A stretch of DNA of 64,000 nucleotides from an uncultured Lachnospiraceae bacterium (GCA_934293575.1 CAKQYU010000003.1:203407-267406), one strand, 5' to 3'. Shown: positions 36,352-45,973, counted from the first letter of the stretch. Numbers and translations are program-made. Notes: generated from the letters alone by a model not told the origin.

Positions 36352-37647
36352 TTATATTTTCTCAATCGTTGTAACGGAATTCATATCATAAAATCCAACT
36401 GTATTCTTATCGGATACAACTGTTACATTAACTACATCGTACAATCTGTGATATGCAACAAAATCACCATTTTCAAATCCGGTACAACTCATAGACAGCA
36501 AATATTCTCCTCCCTGTAAATTCATCTCCTGTGTAAAAGATGCTATACAGGTTTCCCCTGCCTTTACAAGTCCCACTGTCTTTTTCTCATACATGGTATT
36601 CGTTCCTGTTATATCCGTACCTTTCAAGGTTTTAAATGTATAGGTAAAAATAGGGTCCATAACGTCCTCATTGAATTTTACCTTTGATTTCAATGTAAAA
36701 GTGGTTCCTTTGATAATAGAACTTGTTACCATATTGTCCTCATCAAAAACACCAATATCTACAATTTCTGCCTTTCCGTTTCCGTACTCGTCCATCTTAG
36801 GGTTTAAGGATAAGAAAGATTTCCAGGTCTGTCCGCTTGCCGAAAGATCATCAAATGACTTCTTTGGTTGTGCGCCATTCTTATCTCCTGTCGATTGCTT
36901 TTTATTATCCAGTCCGACCATGATTTTTTTGTATAAATCAACCATTTCCCGCGGACTGCCTTCTGCCTTCTTCTTTCCCTTGTTCAGAAGGACCACACGG
37001 TCACAATATTTACTGATACTGCTCAAATCATGACTAACAAATAAAATGGTCTTTCCCATTTTTTTAAACTCTTCAAACTTATGATAACACTTTGTCTGGA
37101 AAAATACATCTCCTACCGAAAGCGCCTCATCTACAATTAAAATCTCCGGGTCAATATTGATTGCAACCGCAAATGCCAGACGAACAAACATACCGCTGGA
37201 ATACATCTTAACCGGTTGATGGATAAAGTCACCAATATCCGCAAAATTGATAATATCATCCAGACGCTCATCAATTTCTTCCCTTGTAAATCCTATCATG
37301 GTTCCGTTCAGATAAACATTTTCAAGACCGGTATACTCCATGTTAAATCCGGCACCCAATTCCAGCAATGCCGAAATTCTTCCGTTTATCTGAACCGTGC
37401 CTGAGGTCTGATTCAATACACCGGTAATAATTTTTAATATTGTGGATTTACCTGAACCATTTGTTCCAATGATTCCAACCGTCTCTCCTCTTTTTACCTC
37501 CATATTGATATCACTTAATGCATAATGCTCCTGATACATTTTCTGTTTTGATAAACCTAAAGAGTCCTTTAAACGATCCGATGGTTTCTCATATAATTTG
37601 TACATTTTGGTAAGATGTTCTACCTTAATTGCTACATCATCACTCAT
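36352..37647 (-). CDS. Polysaccharide ABC exporter ATPase with Wzt-type C-terminal domain
   Basis: 431 residues. ABC ATPase in the first ~245 residues: Walker A GTNGSGKST, signature YSSGMFVRLAFA, Walker B ILIVDEALSVGD. This is the TagH/Wzt/RfbE subclass. Residues about 270-431 are a beta-rich C-terminal domain like Wzt-C, a carbohydrate-binding module that recognises the capped end of the polymer in E. coli O9a and O8. Works with the permease encoded at 39379-40785, from which it is separated by one GT2 gene. The start follows GAGGTAAAGTT. Confidence 0.92.
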   Translation of the reverse strand: MSDDVAIKVEHLTKMYKLYEKPSDRLKDSLGLSKQKMYQEHYALSDINMEVKRGETVGIIGTNGSGKSTILKIITGVLNQTSGTVQINGRISALLELGAGFNMEYTGLENVYLNGTMIGFTREEIDERLDDIINFADIGDFIHQPVKMYSSGMFVRLAFAVAINIDPEILIVDEALSVGDVFFQTKCYHKFEEFKKMGKTILFVSHDLSSISKYCDRVVLLNKGKKKAEGSPREMVDLYKKIMVGLDNKKQSTGDKNGAQPKKSFDDLSASGQTWKSFLSLNPKMDEYGNGKAEIVDIGVFDEDNMVTSSIIKGTTFTLKSKVKFNEDVMDPIFTYTFKTLKGTDITGTNTMYEKKTVGLVKAGETCIASFTQEMNLQGGEYLLSMSCTGFENGDFVAYHRLYDVVNVTVVSDKNTVGFYDMNSVTTIEKI

Positions 37648-37671
37648 AACTTTACCTCTATCTTTTCTATC

Positions 37672-39360
37672 TCATATATCCAAAGAAAAATCCATTTCCT
37701 TCAGGGATAAATTTTCATTATAAAATGGGTCTTTTTCTAATAACATTCGATGCTTCTGTTCAAAATACATTCTGTCTTCCCGTCTTATTGTATGTCTGTC
37801 GTCTTCTGTATCATAGAAAACCACAACATCATTACGAACTACATTATAATATCCGTTTTTATATAACCGGAAACAGAAATCTATATCATAATATCCATCT
37901 GTAAACGATGTGTCAAATGCTCCGTTTTCTTCAAATTTCTTTTTTTGAATCATCAGACACAAGCCGGATACCGCCAGATAATTGGCATCTGTTTTATTCC
38001 TTCCGAAATAGTAAAAACCACTGTCTGACAAATTCTGTAATACATATTGTATATCTGTTCCGTCAGTGCAGATACCGGTATGATATATTTTCTTCTGATT
38101 CAATATTTTACATCCAACCGCACCTGTATGCGCCAATCCTGCATGTGCAGCCATCCCGGTAAGTACATTCTTATCCTTTATCACAATATGGCTATCCATA
38201 AACAATATATACTCTCCGGCTGCATATGACACTGCCTGATTATATATCTTTGCCCTGTTTTTAACATCCGGCTCTATCCGATATACTTTCGCACCGGATA
38301 AATCCACATCACTGTATTCATTTCTACAATCCATAATTATAACTTCATAGTCCGGATATTCCAATACATTCTGTAAAGAATCCAGACATTTTTGGACTGT
38401 CACATCTTCTTCCATCAGCAAAATAATACTGATTTTAGGAGATTGTTCCAATTCATATACCACATGAAAGCGTTCTATCTCATCTAAATATTCTACTCTG
38501 CCGCTTTGTCCACGCCGTACCAACGCATCCTCTAATGCCTTTTTCGTTGCTTCCAATACATACGGCTTAGCGGATACATCCGCCGCTGTGGACTCACTTC
38601 TTTGTCTCCAATGATACAGGATATGTGGGATATGTTCAATCTTATCGGTTCGTTCCATTACTCTTAATACAAGGTCATAATCCTGTGCACCTTCATATCC
38701 CTCTCGCAGTCCCCCAACCAGTTCTATTATTTTCTTACGGTAAACCGCCAAATGGCAGGTGTACATAATCGACATCATCCAATCCGGCGACCAATCCGGT
38801 TTAAAAAACGGTTGTGTTCTTTTGCCTGTATCCGTTAATTTATCCTCATCACTGTAAATAAAATCCGTATCGGGGTTTTCATTCAATACCTTTGCAACCT
38901 GATAGAGCGCATCTTTGCTTAATACATCATCACAATCCAAAAAAGCAATAAATTCACCTGTTGCATTCTCTATTCCCGTATTCGTAGCCTTTGAAATATG
39001 ACCGTTTTTTTCACGGTAAATCACTTTTATTTTCTTGTTATTTTCATATTGTTTAAGCGTTTCTTTTACCTCACTCATTGTCGAGCAATCATCCACAAGG
39101 CACAGTTCCCAATTGGTATATACCTGCTGCAAAACCGAATCAATGCAAGCCTTAAGCTCATCTGCATTCACGTTATAAACCGGAACCACAACCGTAATCT
39201 TTGGACTGCATGGCAGTGTATCATATGAAGCCGCAGCATTTTGATGTACTTTTAACCATTTCTCATACTGCATTTTCGTCTTAATCCGATTCCATACCTT
39301 ATAGTATAAACCCAATATTCCGTTTTTCCTGTAGAATTTTTTAACCTTGTAAAATAACAT
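37672..39360 (-). CDS. Tandem GT2 protein with degenerate second domain
   Basis: 562 residues; ATG at 39358-39360 (MLFYKVKKFY) preferred over an upstream TTG. The first GT2 domain (from about 55: PKITVVVPVYNV) has a normal metal site, AFLDCDDVLS, and the QDYDLVLRVMERT block. The second (from about 325: ISIILLMEEDV) lacks one: LFMDSHIVI replaces the expected DXD or NDDT, and FYDTEDD replaces the usual HYE. The second domain may therefore be a binding or structural domain. The protein is similar to the 1,053-residue protein in its GT2 parts but without the kinase-like region. Lies between the two ABC exporter genes. Confidence 0.87.
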   Translation of the reverse strand: MLFYKVKKFYRKNGILGLYYKVWNRIKTKMQYEKWLKVHQNAAASYDTLPCSPKITVVVPVYNVNADELKACIDSVLQQVYTNWELCLVDDCSTMSEVKETLKQYENNKKIKVIYREKNGHISKATNTGIENATGEFIAFLDCDDVLSKDALYQVAKVLNENPDTDFIYSDEDKLTDTGKRTQPFFKPDWSPDWMMSIMYTCHLAVYRKKIIELVGGLREGYEGAQDYDLVLRVMERTDKIEHIPHILYHWRQRSESTAADVSAKPYVLEATKKALEDALVRRGQSGRVEYLDEIERFHVVYELEQSPKISIILLMEEDVTVQKCLDSLQNVLEYPDYEVIIMDCRNEYSDVDLSGAKVYRIEPDVKNRAKIYNQAVSYAAGEYILFMDSHIVIKDKNVLTGMAAHAGLAHTGAVGCKILNQKKIYHTGICTDGTDIQYVLQNLSDSGFYYFGRNKTDANYLAVSGLCLMIQKKKFEENGAFDTSFTDGYYDIDFCFRLYKNGYYNVVRNDVVVFYDTEDDRHTIRREDRMYFEQKHRMLLEKDPFYNENLSLKEMDFSLDI

Positions 39361-39378
39361 AAGCAAACCTTTTCTTAC

Positions 39379-40785
39379 TTACAATACATCTGCAAAATGC
39401 ACCTTTAATTTTTTAAATAATGTAGCGCCTACACCCATAATCAAAATTGTTATCAACCAAAAATAAATTGTTATCGCCGGTCTTTCCCAGAACCAGATAT
39501 GATTAATTAACGCATCTCTATATCCCTGGACAATATAAAACATCGGATTCATCTGGAAAATCAGTTTCAACCATCCCGGCAATCCCAAACTCTCAAAATT
39601 CCACATAATCGGGGTCATCCAGGTACCAACCTGTAATGCAATATTGATTATCTGTATCAAATCTCGGAAAAATCCAACAATTGCCGATGTCGCATAAGAA
39701 ATTCCCAGAACAAGAACAAACGTACAAAATACATAATACAAAATCTGTAAAGTGTACGGATTTGGAAAATATCCATAGCAGCTATATAAAATCAACATAA
39801 ACGCAATAAAGAACAGATGAACATACATTGCTGAAAATACTTTTACAATCGGAAGAATATCGATCTGAAATACAACCTTTTTAACCAGATACTGATATTC
39901 TATCAACGCATTTGTACCACCAATCAGACTGTCCTGGAAGAAGAACCACGGAACCAATCCTGCAATCAGCCATAATACAAAAGGAACATTTACCATACTT
40001 CCCGCACGCAGTCCTTTTTCAAATACGAACCAGTACAAAACAACCGTAACAATCGGCTGGACAAACGCCCAGAAGATTCCCAGATAAGAACCTGCAAATT
40101 TTGTTTTAAAGTCATTCTTTGACAACTGGAAAATTAATTTTTTACTCTGATAAATTTCTCTTGGAAATTCCACAAAAAAATCAAATTTCTTAATGTAAAC
40201 AATTAAGCCAAACAAGACCACCAAATCTACAAGAGCCTTACAGATTCTGTCTATTTTTTCAATATACGGATCAATAATGGATTGAATATCCCAATCTGTT
40301 GTATCCCACACAACATAAGGATCCAGACCATCAACGACAAATTTGGCATGTAATTGGTCATCAAACACATTATCCTTATCCTCTACCTTAACATCATTCA
40401 ATTTAATAATCTGATTTGCTTTCTTATCAGAATCCAATATCGGTATTCCCTTATAAGAAAGACTTATATTTTTTATTTCAATTGTTCCTTCCCTTGAACC
40501 CAAATCCAAACGTATTGTTTTCACATCATTTGGGAATGAAAGCGCAATCTCCTCGTTACATTTTGCCGGAACATTCGCATTCACTCTATGGCTTTCATCA
40601 AACTCGCTGTTCTTATCCGTTGTGTAATATATAGAATATACATCATCAACTGTCACATCTGATTTTATGTCAATCGCAAAAACCAATTTTTTACCGTCGT
40701 ACAGTCTGCAATTTACATTAATCAAAACCATTATTATCACAACAAAAAGAACAACTCCATATTTCAGTATCTTTTTTTTATCCAT
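39379..40785 (-). CDS. Polysaccharide ABC exporter permease with long extracytoplasmic N-terminal domain
   Basis: 468 residues. The last ~260 residues are an ABC-2 permease of the Wzm/TagG type, with about six helices and the motifs FAGSYLGIFWAFVQPIV and GLVPWFFFQDSL. It begins differently: a helix at about 8-27, then about 145 residues of soluble, beta-rich sequence (TIRLDLGSREGTIEIKNISL), then another helix near 185-203 before the normal permease. Most Wzm proteins have no such domain. Its place outside the membrane suggests contact with the emerging polymer or with other surface proteins. Start follows GGAGATAGTATA. Confidence 0.9.
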   Translation of the reverse strand: MDKKKILKYGVVLFVVIIMVLINVNCRLYDGKKLVFAIDIKSDVTVDDVYSIYYTTDKNSEFDESHRVNANVPAKCNEEIALSFPNDVKTIRLDLGSREGTIEIKNISLSYKGIPILDSDKKANQIIKLNDVKVEDKDNVFDDQLHAKFVVDGLDPYVVWDTTDWDIQSIIDPYIEKIDRICKALVDLVVLFGLIVYIKKFDFFVEFPREIYQSKKLIFQLSKNDFKTKFAGSYLGIFWAFVQPIVTVVLYWFVFEKGLRAGSMVNVPFVLWLIAGLVPWFFFQDSLIGGTNALIEYQYLVKKVVFQIDILPIVKVFSAMYVHLFFIAFMLILYSCYGYFPNPYTLQILYYVFCTFVLVLGISYATSAIVGFFRDLIQIINIALQVGTWMTPIMWNFESLGLPGWLKLIFQMNPMFYIVQGYRDALINHIWFWERPAITIYFWLITILIMGVGATLFKKLKVHFADVL

Positions 40786-40803
40786 TATACTATCTCCATT
40801 TCT

Positions 40804-41769
40804 CTATCTCTTTATATATCTGCGAAACAGAATCCAATACAGAATCTGTCCGCATTTTTGTACGATTCCCTGTTTCAAAAAATGATTTCTTATAATCGTG
40901 CCTACCGCCAAAAAACGATTCTTATTCAACAAATTACCATATTGGATAATAATGTCTCTTTGATTTTTATCCATTTCATTTCCGTATATGTCAGCCAGCA
41001 TTTGTGCCTGCCTTACAGAATCTGAAATCGTCTTTCCGACAAAACCGACTTTTTTCATACGATCACAAATAAATTTCCAATGATTTACCTTCGTTGCACC
41101 CACCGTATTATCCCCATGCTGGCGATAAAGAATGGTTGGTTTGAAAAGATATTCTATTCTTCCATATAAAGAAGCCAATATTGCAATCCACCAGTCGTGC
41201 ATGGCAATTCCATCCACTTTCAAATCAATCCGGTTATTCAGTTCTTTGTTCCATAACATGGTACAACCTGTAACATTATTTTGTGCTAACAGATGATTAA
41301 TATCCTGAATTTTGGGATTTAATGCCCGATATTTTATGAAAGAATCCCCCAAAACATTCAGGTGATCATCCACCACCTTCAAATCGGTATGAATCAATAC
41401 CGGTAACAAATCTTTTTGTACCTTTTTCATCCGTTTCATACTTACTTCAATCTTATCCGGCAGCCACACATCATCCTGATCGCAAAACATAAAATATGAA
41501 AAATCATAGTTTTCCTTCACATAAGTATGAATCAGGGCAAAATTTTCTTTTGCACTGCCACCACCGGGAATGGATGATAATACCTGTATCCGGTTATCCT
41601 GCCTGCTTTTTTCTTCCAAAATCGCAGCCGTCGCATCCGTTGAACCATCATCCCGTACAAATAATACCCAGTCAGAATAAGTCTGTTTTTTCAATGACTG
41701 AATCTGTTCTTCTATATACTGTTCTCCGTTGTAGGTTGCCATCATAATTGCAACTGTATTGTCTGTCAT
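40804..41769 (-). CDS. Glycosyltransferase family 2 protein (rhamnosyltransferase-like)
   Basis: 321 residues. MMATYNGEQYIEEQIQSL, LFVRDDGSTDATAAIL and FMFCDQDDVWLPDKIE are typical of the RfbF/RgpA-type GT2 enzymes of rhamnose-containing polysaccharides; FCDQDD holds the metal site. NNVTGCTMLWNKEL and GIAMHDWWIAILASLYG are further family blocks. It probably adds one of the first sugars of the chain at the inner membrane face. Donor (dTDP-rhamnose or other) cannot be fixed, and no rml genes lie in the window. It starts 1 base after the stop of the DUF1972 gene; AGAAGG lies inside that gene's end. Confidence 0.88.
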   Translation of the reverse strand: MTDNTVAIMMATYNGEQYIEEQIQSLKKQTYSDWVLFVRDDGSTDATAAILEEKSRQDNRIQVLSSIPGGGSAKENFALIHTYVKENYDFSYFMFCDQDDVWLPDKIEVSMKRMKKVQKDLLPVLIHTDLKVVDDHLNVLGDSFIKYRALNPKIQDINHLLAQNNVTGCTMLWNKELNNRIDLKVDGIAMHDWWIAILASLYGRIEYLFKPTILYRQHGDNTVGATKVNHWKFICDRMKKVGFVGKTISDSVRQAQMLADIYGNEMDKNQRDIIIQYGNLLNKNRFLAVGTIIRNHFLKQGIVQKCGQILYWILFRRYIKR

Positions 41770-41770
41770 A

Positions 41771-43021
41771 TTATTTACCTTCTAAGAACAAAGTCTCATA
41801 TTGCCCTGCAATAAAATCCCAACTGTAAGCATCCTGTATTCTTGCCTTTGCCTTTTTCCCATAATCAAGAATTTCTTCCTCTTTCATGGTTTCTACTTTG
41901 TTAATGAGATTTGCAAGATTATCACTGTCCTTTGTCCAATAAAGTGCCGCATCCCCCGCAACTTCTTCATTAAATCCAACTTTGAGTAATAAGTTAAGTG
42001 GAGTACTGCTTAATGCCTCTAACAGGCTCGGATTTGTTCCGCCAACTTCATGTCCGTGAAGATACGCATATGCATTTTCACGTATTTTCATCAACAGTTC
42101 CCTGTTATAAAGCGTTCCCACAAATTTAATCCTGCCGTCTTTCTTATAATGCAGCCGTTCTTCCAATTGTGCCAGAAACTTGTCATTTACATTGGTAATT
42201 AATACAAAATCTTTTTTTGTATCACTTTTCATAAATTCGCGAAGCATAATTTCATAATTATTCTCCGGTACAAATCTGCCAACCACCAGATAATAATTTC
42301 CCGCACGGATTCCATATTCCGCATACCAGCTAAGCAATGTACTGTCCTGATTGGTAATGGAACTTTTTCTTGTCTCCGCACCGTAAGCAATAAATGTTGT
42401 ATCAGGGTTCGTTCCGTGTACTCCTCTTCCATTATAACTTTCATGGATATAATTCTCAATATTTACAGAATCACAAACTACTTTATCACAGTATTTTACC
42501 ATCAGGCGTTCACTGAATTTCCAATATCTGCGAATCAATCGATTCCATTTGGCACGCATCCACTCGTGGCCATCCGGATTCACATACAGATACCCGCCCA
42601 GTTTATGAATGGCTTTATAATATTTTTTTATAAAAGGACCGATTCTGCATGCCATAATATAAATAATCGGATGCGCAATCTTATGTTGCTTTATGTACTT
42701 GATACTTAACTGCAATGCCTTTATATCATAATAAATTGCCTGAGCAGGTCCGATATTCGGAACCGGAATCTTGAAGCATCTTGCATTATGATACAGAAAC
42801 TCCAAATCCGACACCCTCTGTACATCCGGTAACATACTTTCATCCATGCATCCGTCACCGTTTGCCTTACAGGCAACATGATATTGGATATCAAAATTAC
42901 CTTGATGATATTCTGTTAATTTATCTACAAAAGTCTCATACCCACCATAGGCGCCAAGAGACTTGGCGCCTATTAAAAAAACATGTTGAACATTATTTTG
43001 AACATTATTTTTCATACTCAT
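41771..43021 (-). CDS. DUF1972 glycosyltransferase (rhamnosyltransferase-like)
   Basis: 416 residues from the ATG at 43019-43021 (MSMKNNVQN), with GGAAATGGG upstream; an ATG two codons later is equally possible, and a 24-residue longer open frame lacks a good site. The start VFLIGAKSLGAYGGYETFVDKL matches the DUF1972 family, whose members include Cps2T, a rhamnosyltransferase that adds the second sugar. C-terminal VVGRFVPENNYEIMLRE and HGHEVGGTNPSLLEALSS are the GT4 nucleotide-binding half. It follows the initiating transferase gene, fitting a role at the second sugar. A perfect hairpin is encoded near its start. Confidence 0.85.
   Translation of the reverse strand: MSMKNNVQNNVQHVFLIGAKSLGAYGGYETFVDKLTEYHQGNFDIQYHVACKANGDGCMDESMLPDVQRVSDLEFLYHNARCFKIPVPNIGPAQAIYYDIKALQLSIKYIKQHKIAHPIIYIMACRIGPFIKKYYKAIHKLGGYLYVNPDGHEWMRAKWNRLIRRYWKFSERLMVKYCDKVVCDSVNIENYIHESYNGRGVHGTNPDTTFIAYGAETRKSSITNQDSTLLSWYAEYGIRAGNYYLVVGRFVPENNYEIMLREFMKSDTKKDFVLITNVNDKFLAQLEERLHYKKDGRIKFVGTLYNRELLMKIRENAYAYLHGHEVGGTNPSLLEALSSTPLNLLLKVGFNEEVAGDAALYWTKDSDNLANLINKVETMKEEEILDYGKKAKARIQDAYSWDFIAGQYETLFLEGK
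42947..42973. repeat. Perfect 12-bp inverted repeat with 3-base spacer
   Basis: ATAGGCGCCAAG (42947-42958), AGA, then the exact complement (42962-42973). It lies about 15 codons into the DUF1972 gene, encoding IGAKSLGAY. There is no T run after it on the minus strand, so it is not a simple terminator. Confidence 0.85.
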
Positions 43022-43061
43022 ATATCCCATTTCCGATAATGTATCCCACAAAATGAAACAT

Positions 43062-44516
43062 TTACATACCCTGATTTGTAAACACAACTACTATTGTTTT
43101 CATTAATATCTTAAAATCCAATCCAATCGACCAGTTTTCAATGTAACGTTTGTCAAGCTTTACGACCCGTTCAAAATCTACAATTTGATTCCGTCCGCTT
43201 ACCTGCCACAATCCCGTAATTCCGGGACGCATTACCAAACGAACTTTATGGTGATAATCATATTGCTCCAATTCCTCTGCGGTCGGTGGTCTGGTTCCGA
43301 TTAAACTCATATCACCCTTTAATACATTAAAAAACTGCGGCATTTCATCTATACTGGTTGCCCTAAGAAATCCTCCAAATCCACGTTTGAATACTCTCTT
43401 TCCATCCTTCATCACATAATGACTGCCAATGATCCTTGGATCTTCCGACATCTTAAACATATGACCATCCATTTCATTCCGGTCAAGCAAATCTTTCTTT
43501 CTTGCTTCTGCATCGACATACATGGAACGGAATTTATAAATTTTAAATTTTCTTCCATTCTTACCAACTCTGGTCTGCGTAAAGAAAATCGGTCCCGGAT
43601 CCATAATATAAAGAATCGGTGCCACAAAAATCCCAATAGCAAGTGTCAAGACACACCCCACCAAAGCACCAACAATATCTATGGTACGTTTCACAAAGCG
43701 GCCCCCTAATGAAATCGTACTTGTACTTGATGTTACAACCGAATACCCATTGAATTCTTCAATTCTTGTATTTGGATAATTGGAATAAAACGGTGAAATA
43801 TTAATATGAAGTGTAATGCCCATGCTAACCAGACGGCTTAACAGCTTATTCAGCTGTCTGGAATGATGCTCTACATTTACAAACACGGTATCCAACACAT
43901 GCTCCATCGCGTAATTACAGATATCATCCCGATTTGCGACTACCGGTATCCCATCTATCATCTGACCTTTCATATCCTTATCAAAGATTAAAAGCCCACG
44001 GATATTGACATCCAATACTCCACGATTTTTCAATTCCTCCAAACATTCATCTACCTCTTTGGAAGTTGTAATTATTAATGCATGCGGTAATTTTTTGTGT
44101 TTTTCGTAGTATTTGCATAACCAGATTTTCCATAAGGTTCGTACAAAAAAAGTATAGATAACCGCAAATACCCATGTCGTTATTAAAATCACACGGGAAT
44201 ACAATGCCGAATCCTTCATACAGAAAAGTACAAAGAGCAGGGAACCCATCACAAGACTAACCTGTTTTACAGATTCCGCTAATTCCATATATACTTCCCG
44301 TCTTAGTATATTTTGATGATTGCGTACCAATATATCAACAACCAACTGAATAATCACCAATAATAACGCCAATGTCTGATATCTTGACCATTCATACCAT
44401 GAAAATCCGTTAAAATACCTTACATACGCCGTCAAAAATGCCCCTTCCAGACAGAGCAGATCCAATAATGAAAAATCAATATGCTTAATCCAGCTGGATT
44501 TTTTTTCTGTATCCAT
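43062..44516 (-). CDS. Initiating undecaprenyl-phosphate sugar phosphotransferase (WbaP/CpsE-like)
   Basis: 484 residues. Four or five membrane helices in the first ~130 residues, a CoA-binding-like cytoplasmic domain (about 140-245), a further helix (VDIVGALVGCVLTLAIGIFV), then the catalytic domain: FFTQTRVGKNGRKFKIYKFR, ATSIDEMPQFFNVLKGDMSL, IGTRPPTAEELEQYD and RPGITGLWQVSGRN. The catalytic Asp-Glu pair is in SIDEMPQ. It transfers glucose-1-phosphate or galactose-1-phosphate from UDP-sugar to undecaprenyl phosphate, starting the polymer of this second locus. Upstream is glmM (36-bp gap). Start follows GAGGAAATTAT. Confidence 0.93.
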   Translation of the reverse strand: MDTEKKSSWIKHIDFSLLDLLCLEGAFLTAYVRYFNGFSWYEWSRYQTLALLLVIIQLVVDILVRNHQNILRREVYMELAESVKQVSLVMGSLLFVLFCMKDSALYSRVILITTWVFAVIYTFFVRTLWKIWLCKYYEKHKKLPHALIITTSKEVDECLEELKNRGVLDVNIRGLLIFDKDMKGQMIDGIPVVANRDDICNYAMEHVLDTVFVNVEHHSRQLNKLLSRLVSMGITLHINISPFYSNYPNTRIEEFNGYSVVTSSTSTISLGGRFVKRTIDIVGALVGCVLTLAIGIFVAPILYIMDPGPIFFTQTRVGKNGRKFKIYKFRSMYVDAEARKKDLLDRNEMDGHMFKMSEDPRIIGSHYVMKDGKRVFKRGFGGFLRATSIDEMPQFFNVLKGDMSLIGTRPPTAEELEQYDYHHKVRLVMRPGITGLWQVSGRNQIVDFERVVKLDKRYIENWSIGLDFKILMKTIVVVFTNQGM

Positions 44517-44552
44517 ATAATTTCCTCATCTTTGTTCGTTCATTATGAAATA

Positions 44553-45905
44553 TTATGCCTCATGACCCTTTTTCTTAATCACAGCAACCACTTCATCTAC
44601 ATATTGTCTGCACAATTCGTCACTTGAAGCTTCTACCATAACACGAATCACCGGTTCTGTTCCACTTTCACGAAGTAAGATTCTTCCATCTTCACCAAGA
44701 GCTTCTTCTACTTTCTTAACCGCAGCCACCACATCTTCGTCAGCTCTTGCCTCCGGTTTACTCTTTACACGGACATTTTCCAATAGCTGAGGATAAATCG
44801 TTAATCCATTAAATAACTCAGATGCCTTTGATTTTCTTGCAAGCAATACTTCCATTAACTTAATAGAAGTCAATACACCATCACCGGTTGTTGCATATTT
44901 ACTGAAAATGATATGACCACTCTGTTCACCACCGAGAGAATGATTATTCTCCATCATATTCTCAAACACATACTTATCACCAACAGCTGTCTTTTCATAA
45001 GAAATACCTTTTTTATCAAATGCCTTATATAATCCTAAGTTTGACATAATAGTCGTAACAACCGTGTTATTATTCAATTCGCCTTTCTCTGACAGATAAC
45101 ATCCGCAGGCATACAAAATCTTGTCACCGTCAATCACTTCACCCTTCTCATCTACGGCAAGACAACGATCTGCATCTCCATCATAGGCAAATCCGATATC
45201 CAACTGCTTATCCTTTACCAGCTGCTGAAGCTGTTCAATATGGGTAGAACCACAGTTTGTATTGATGTTTACACCATTTGGTTCATTATTGATTACATAT
45301 ACCTTGGCACCCACTGCTTCAAACACAGCCTTTGCCACAGAAGAAGATGCACCATTGGCACAGTCCAAACCTACCCGCATATGCTTGTAAGACTTCGTTA
45401 CCAATGTAATCAAATATCCGATGTAGCGATTCCGTCCCATATAATAATCAACGGTTTTACCAATCTTATCCTTTGTTGCAAATGGAATTTCAGGAATATC
45501 TCCATCAATATAACGTTCAATTTCTTCCTCAACAGAAGCCTCTAACTTAAATCCCTGCCCGTTAATTACCTTAATTCCATTATCATAATACGGATTATGA
45601 CTTGCTGAAATCATAATTCCGCAATCAAACTCATCTAAACGCACAATGTAAGAAACACTCGGTGTCGGCGTTACATGCATCAGATATGCATCCGCACCGC
45701 TTGCGGTCAATCCGGCTACCAGTGCATACTCAAACATATAAGAAGAGCGTCTGGTATCCTTTCCGATTACAATACTTGCCTTTCCGTCCTCATGCTGTTT
45801 TCCGTAGTAATATCCTAAATATCTTCCAACCTTATACGCATGTTCTACTGTAAGTACAACATTTGCTTCTCCTCGAAATCCATCTGTACCAAAATACTTA
45901 CCCAT
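44553..45905 (-). CDS. glmM: Phosphoglucosamine mutase
   Basis: 450 residues, normal for GlmM. Interconverts glucosamine-6-phosphate and glucosamine-1-phosphate, a step towards UDP-GlcNAc for peptidoglycan and surface glycans. The phosphoserine loop is ISASHNPYYDNGIKV, the metal loop AYDGDADRCLAVD, the sugar loop GGEQSGHI and the phosphate site LLRESGTEPVIRVMVE. ATG at 45903-45905 (MGKYFGTDGFRG) with TTGGAGG upstream; an in-frame TTG four codons earlier overlaps that site. It has its own promoter and is followed after 36 bases by the initiating transferase gene, so it likely heads the second polysaccharide operon. Confidence 0.95.
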   Translation of the reverse strand: MGKYFGTDGFRGEANVVLTVEHAYKVGRYLGYYYGKQHEDGKASIVIGKDTRRSSYMFEYALVAGLTASGADAYLMHVTPTPSVSYIVRLDEFDCGIMISASHNPYYDNGIKVINGQGFKLEASVEEEIERYIDGDIPEIPFATKDKIGKTVDYYMGRNRYIGYLITLVTKSYKHMRVGLDCANGASSSVAKAVFEAVGAKVYVINNEPNGVNINTNCGSTHIEQLQQLVKDKQLDIGFAYDGDADRCLAVDEKGEVIDGDKILYACGCYLSEKGELNNNTVVTTIMSNLGLYKAFDKKGISYEKTAVGDKYVFENMMENNHSLGGEQSGHIIFSKYATTGDGVLTSIKLMEVLLARKSKASELFNGLTIYPQLLENVRVKSKPEARADEDVVAAVKKVEEALGEDGRILLRESGTEPVIRVMVEASSDELCRQYVDEVVAVIKKKGHEA

Positions 45906-45943
45906 ATTATCCTCCAAATAATATACAAATTTATATTCTAACT

Positions 45944-45973
45944 ATTATACCTCAATCTATATTAATATGACAA
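45944..45973 (-). promoter_or_regulatory. Sigma-A promoter of glmM and the ABC-type polysaccharide genes
   Basis: On the minus strand, -35 TTGTCA (45968-45973), 18-bp spacer, perfect -10 TATAAT (45944-45949). It lies 39 bases upstream of the glmM start and just after the stop of the small lipoprotein gene. Confidence 0.75.
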
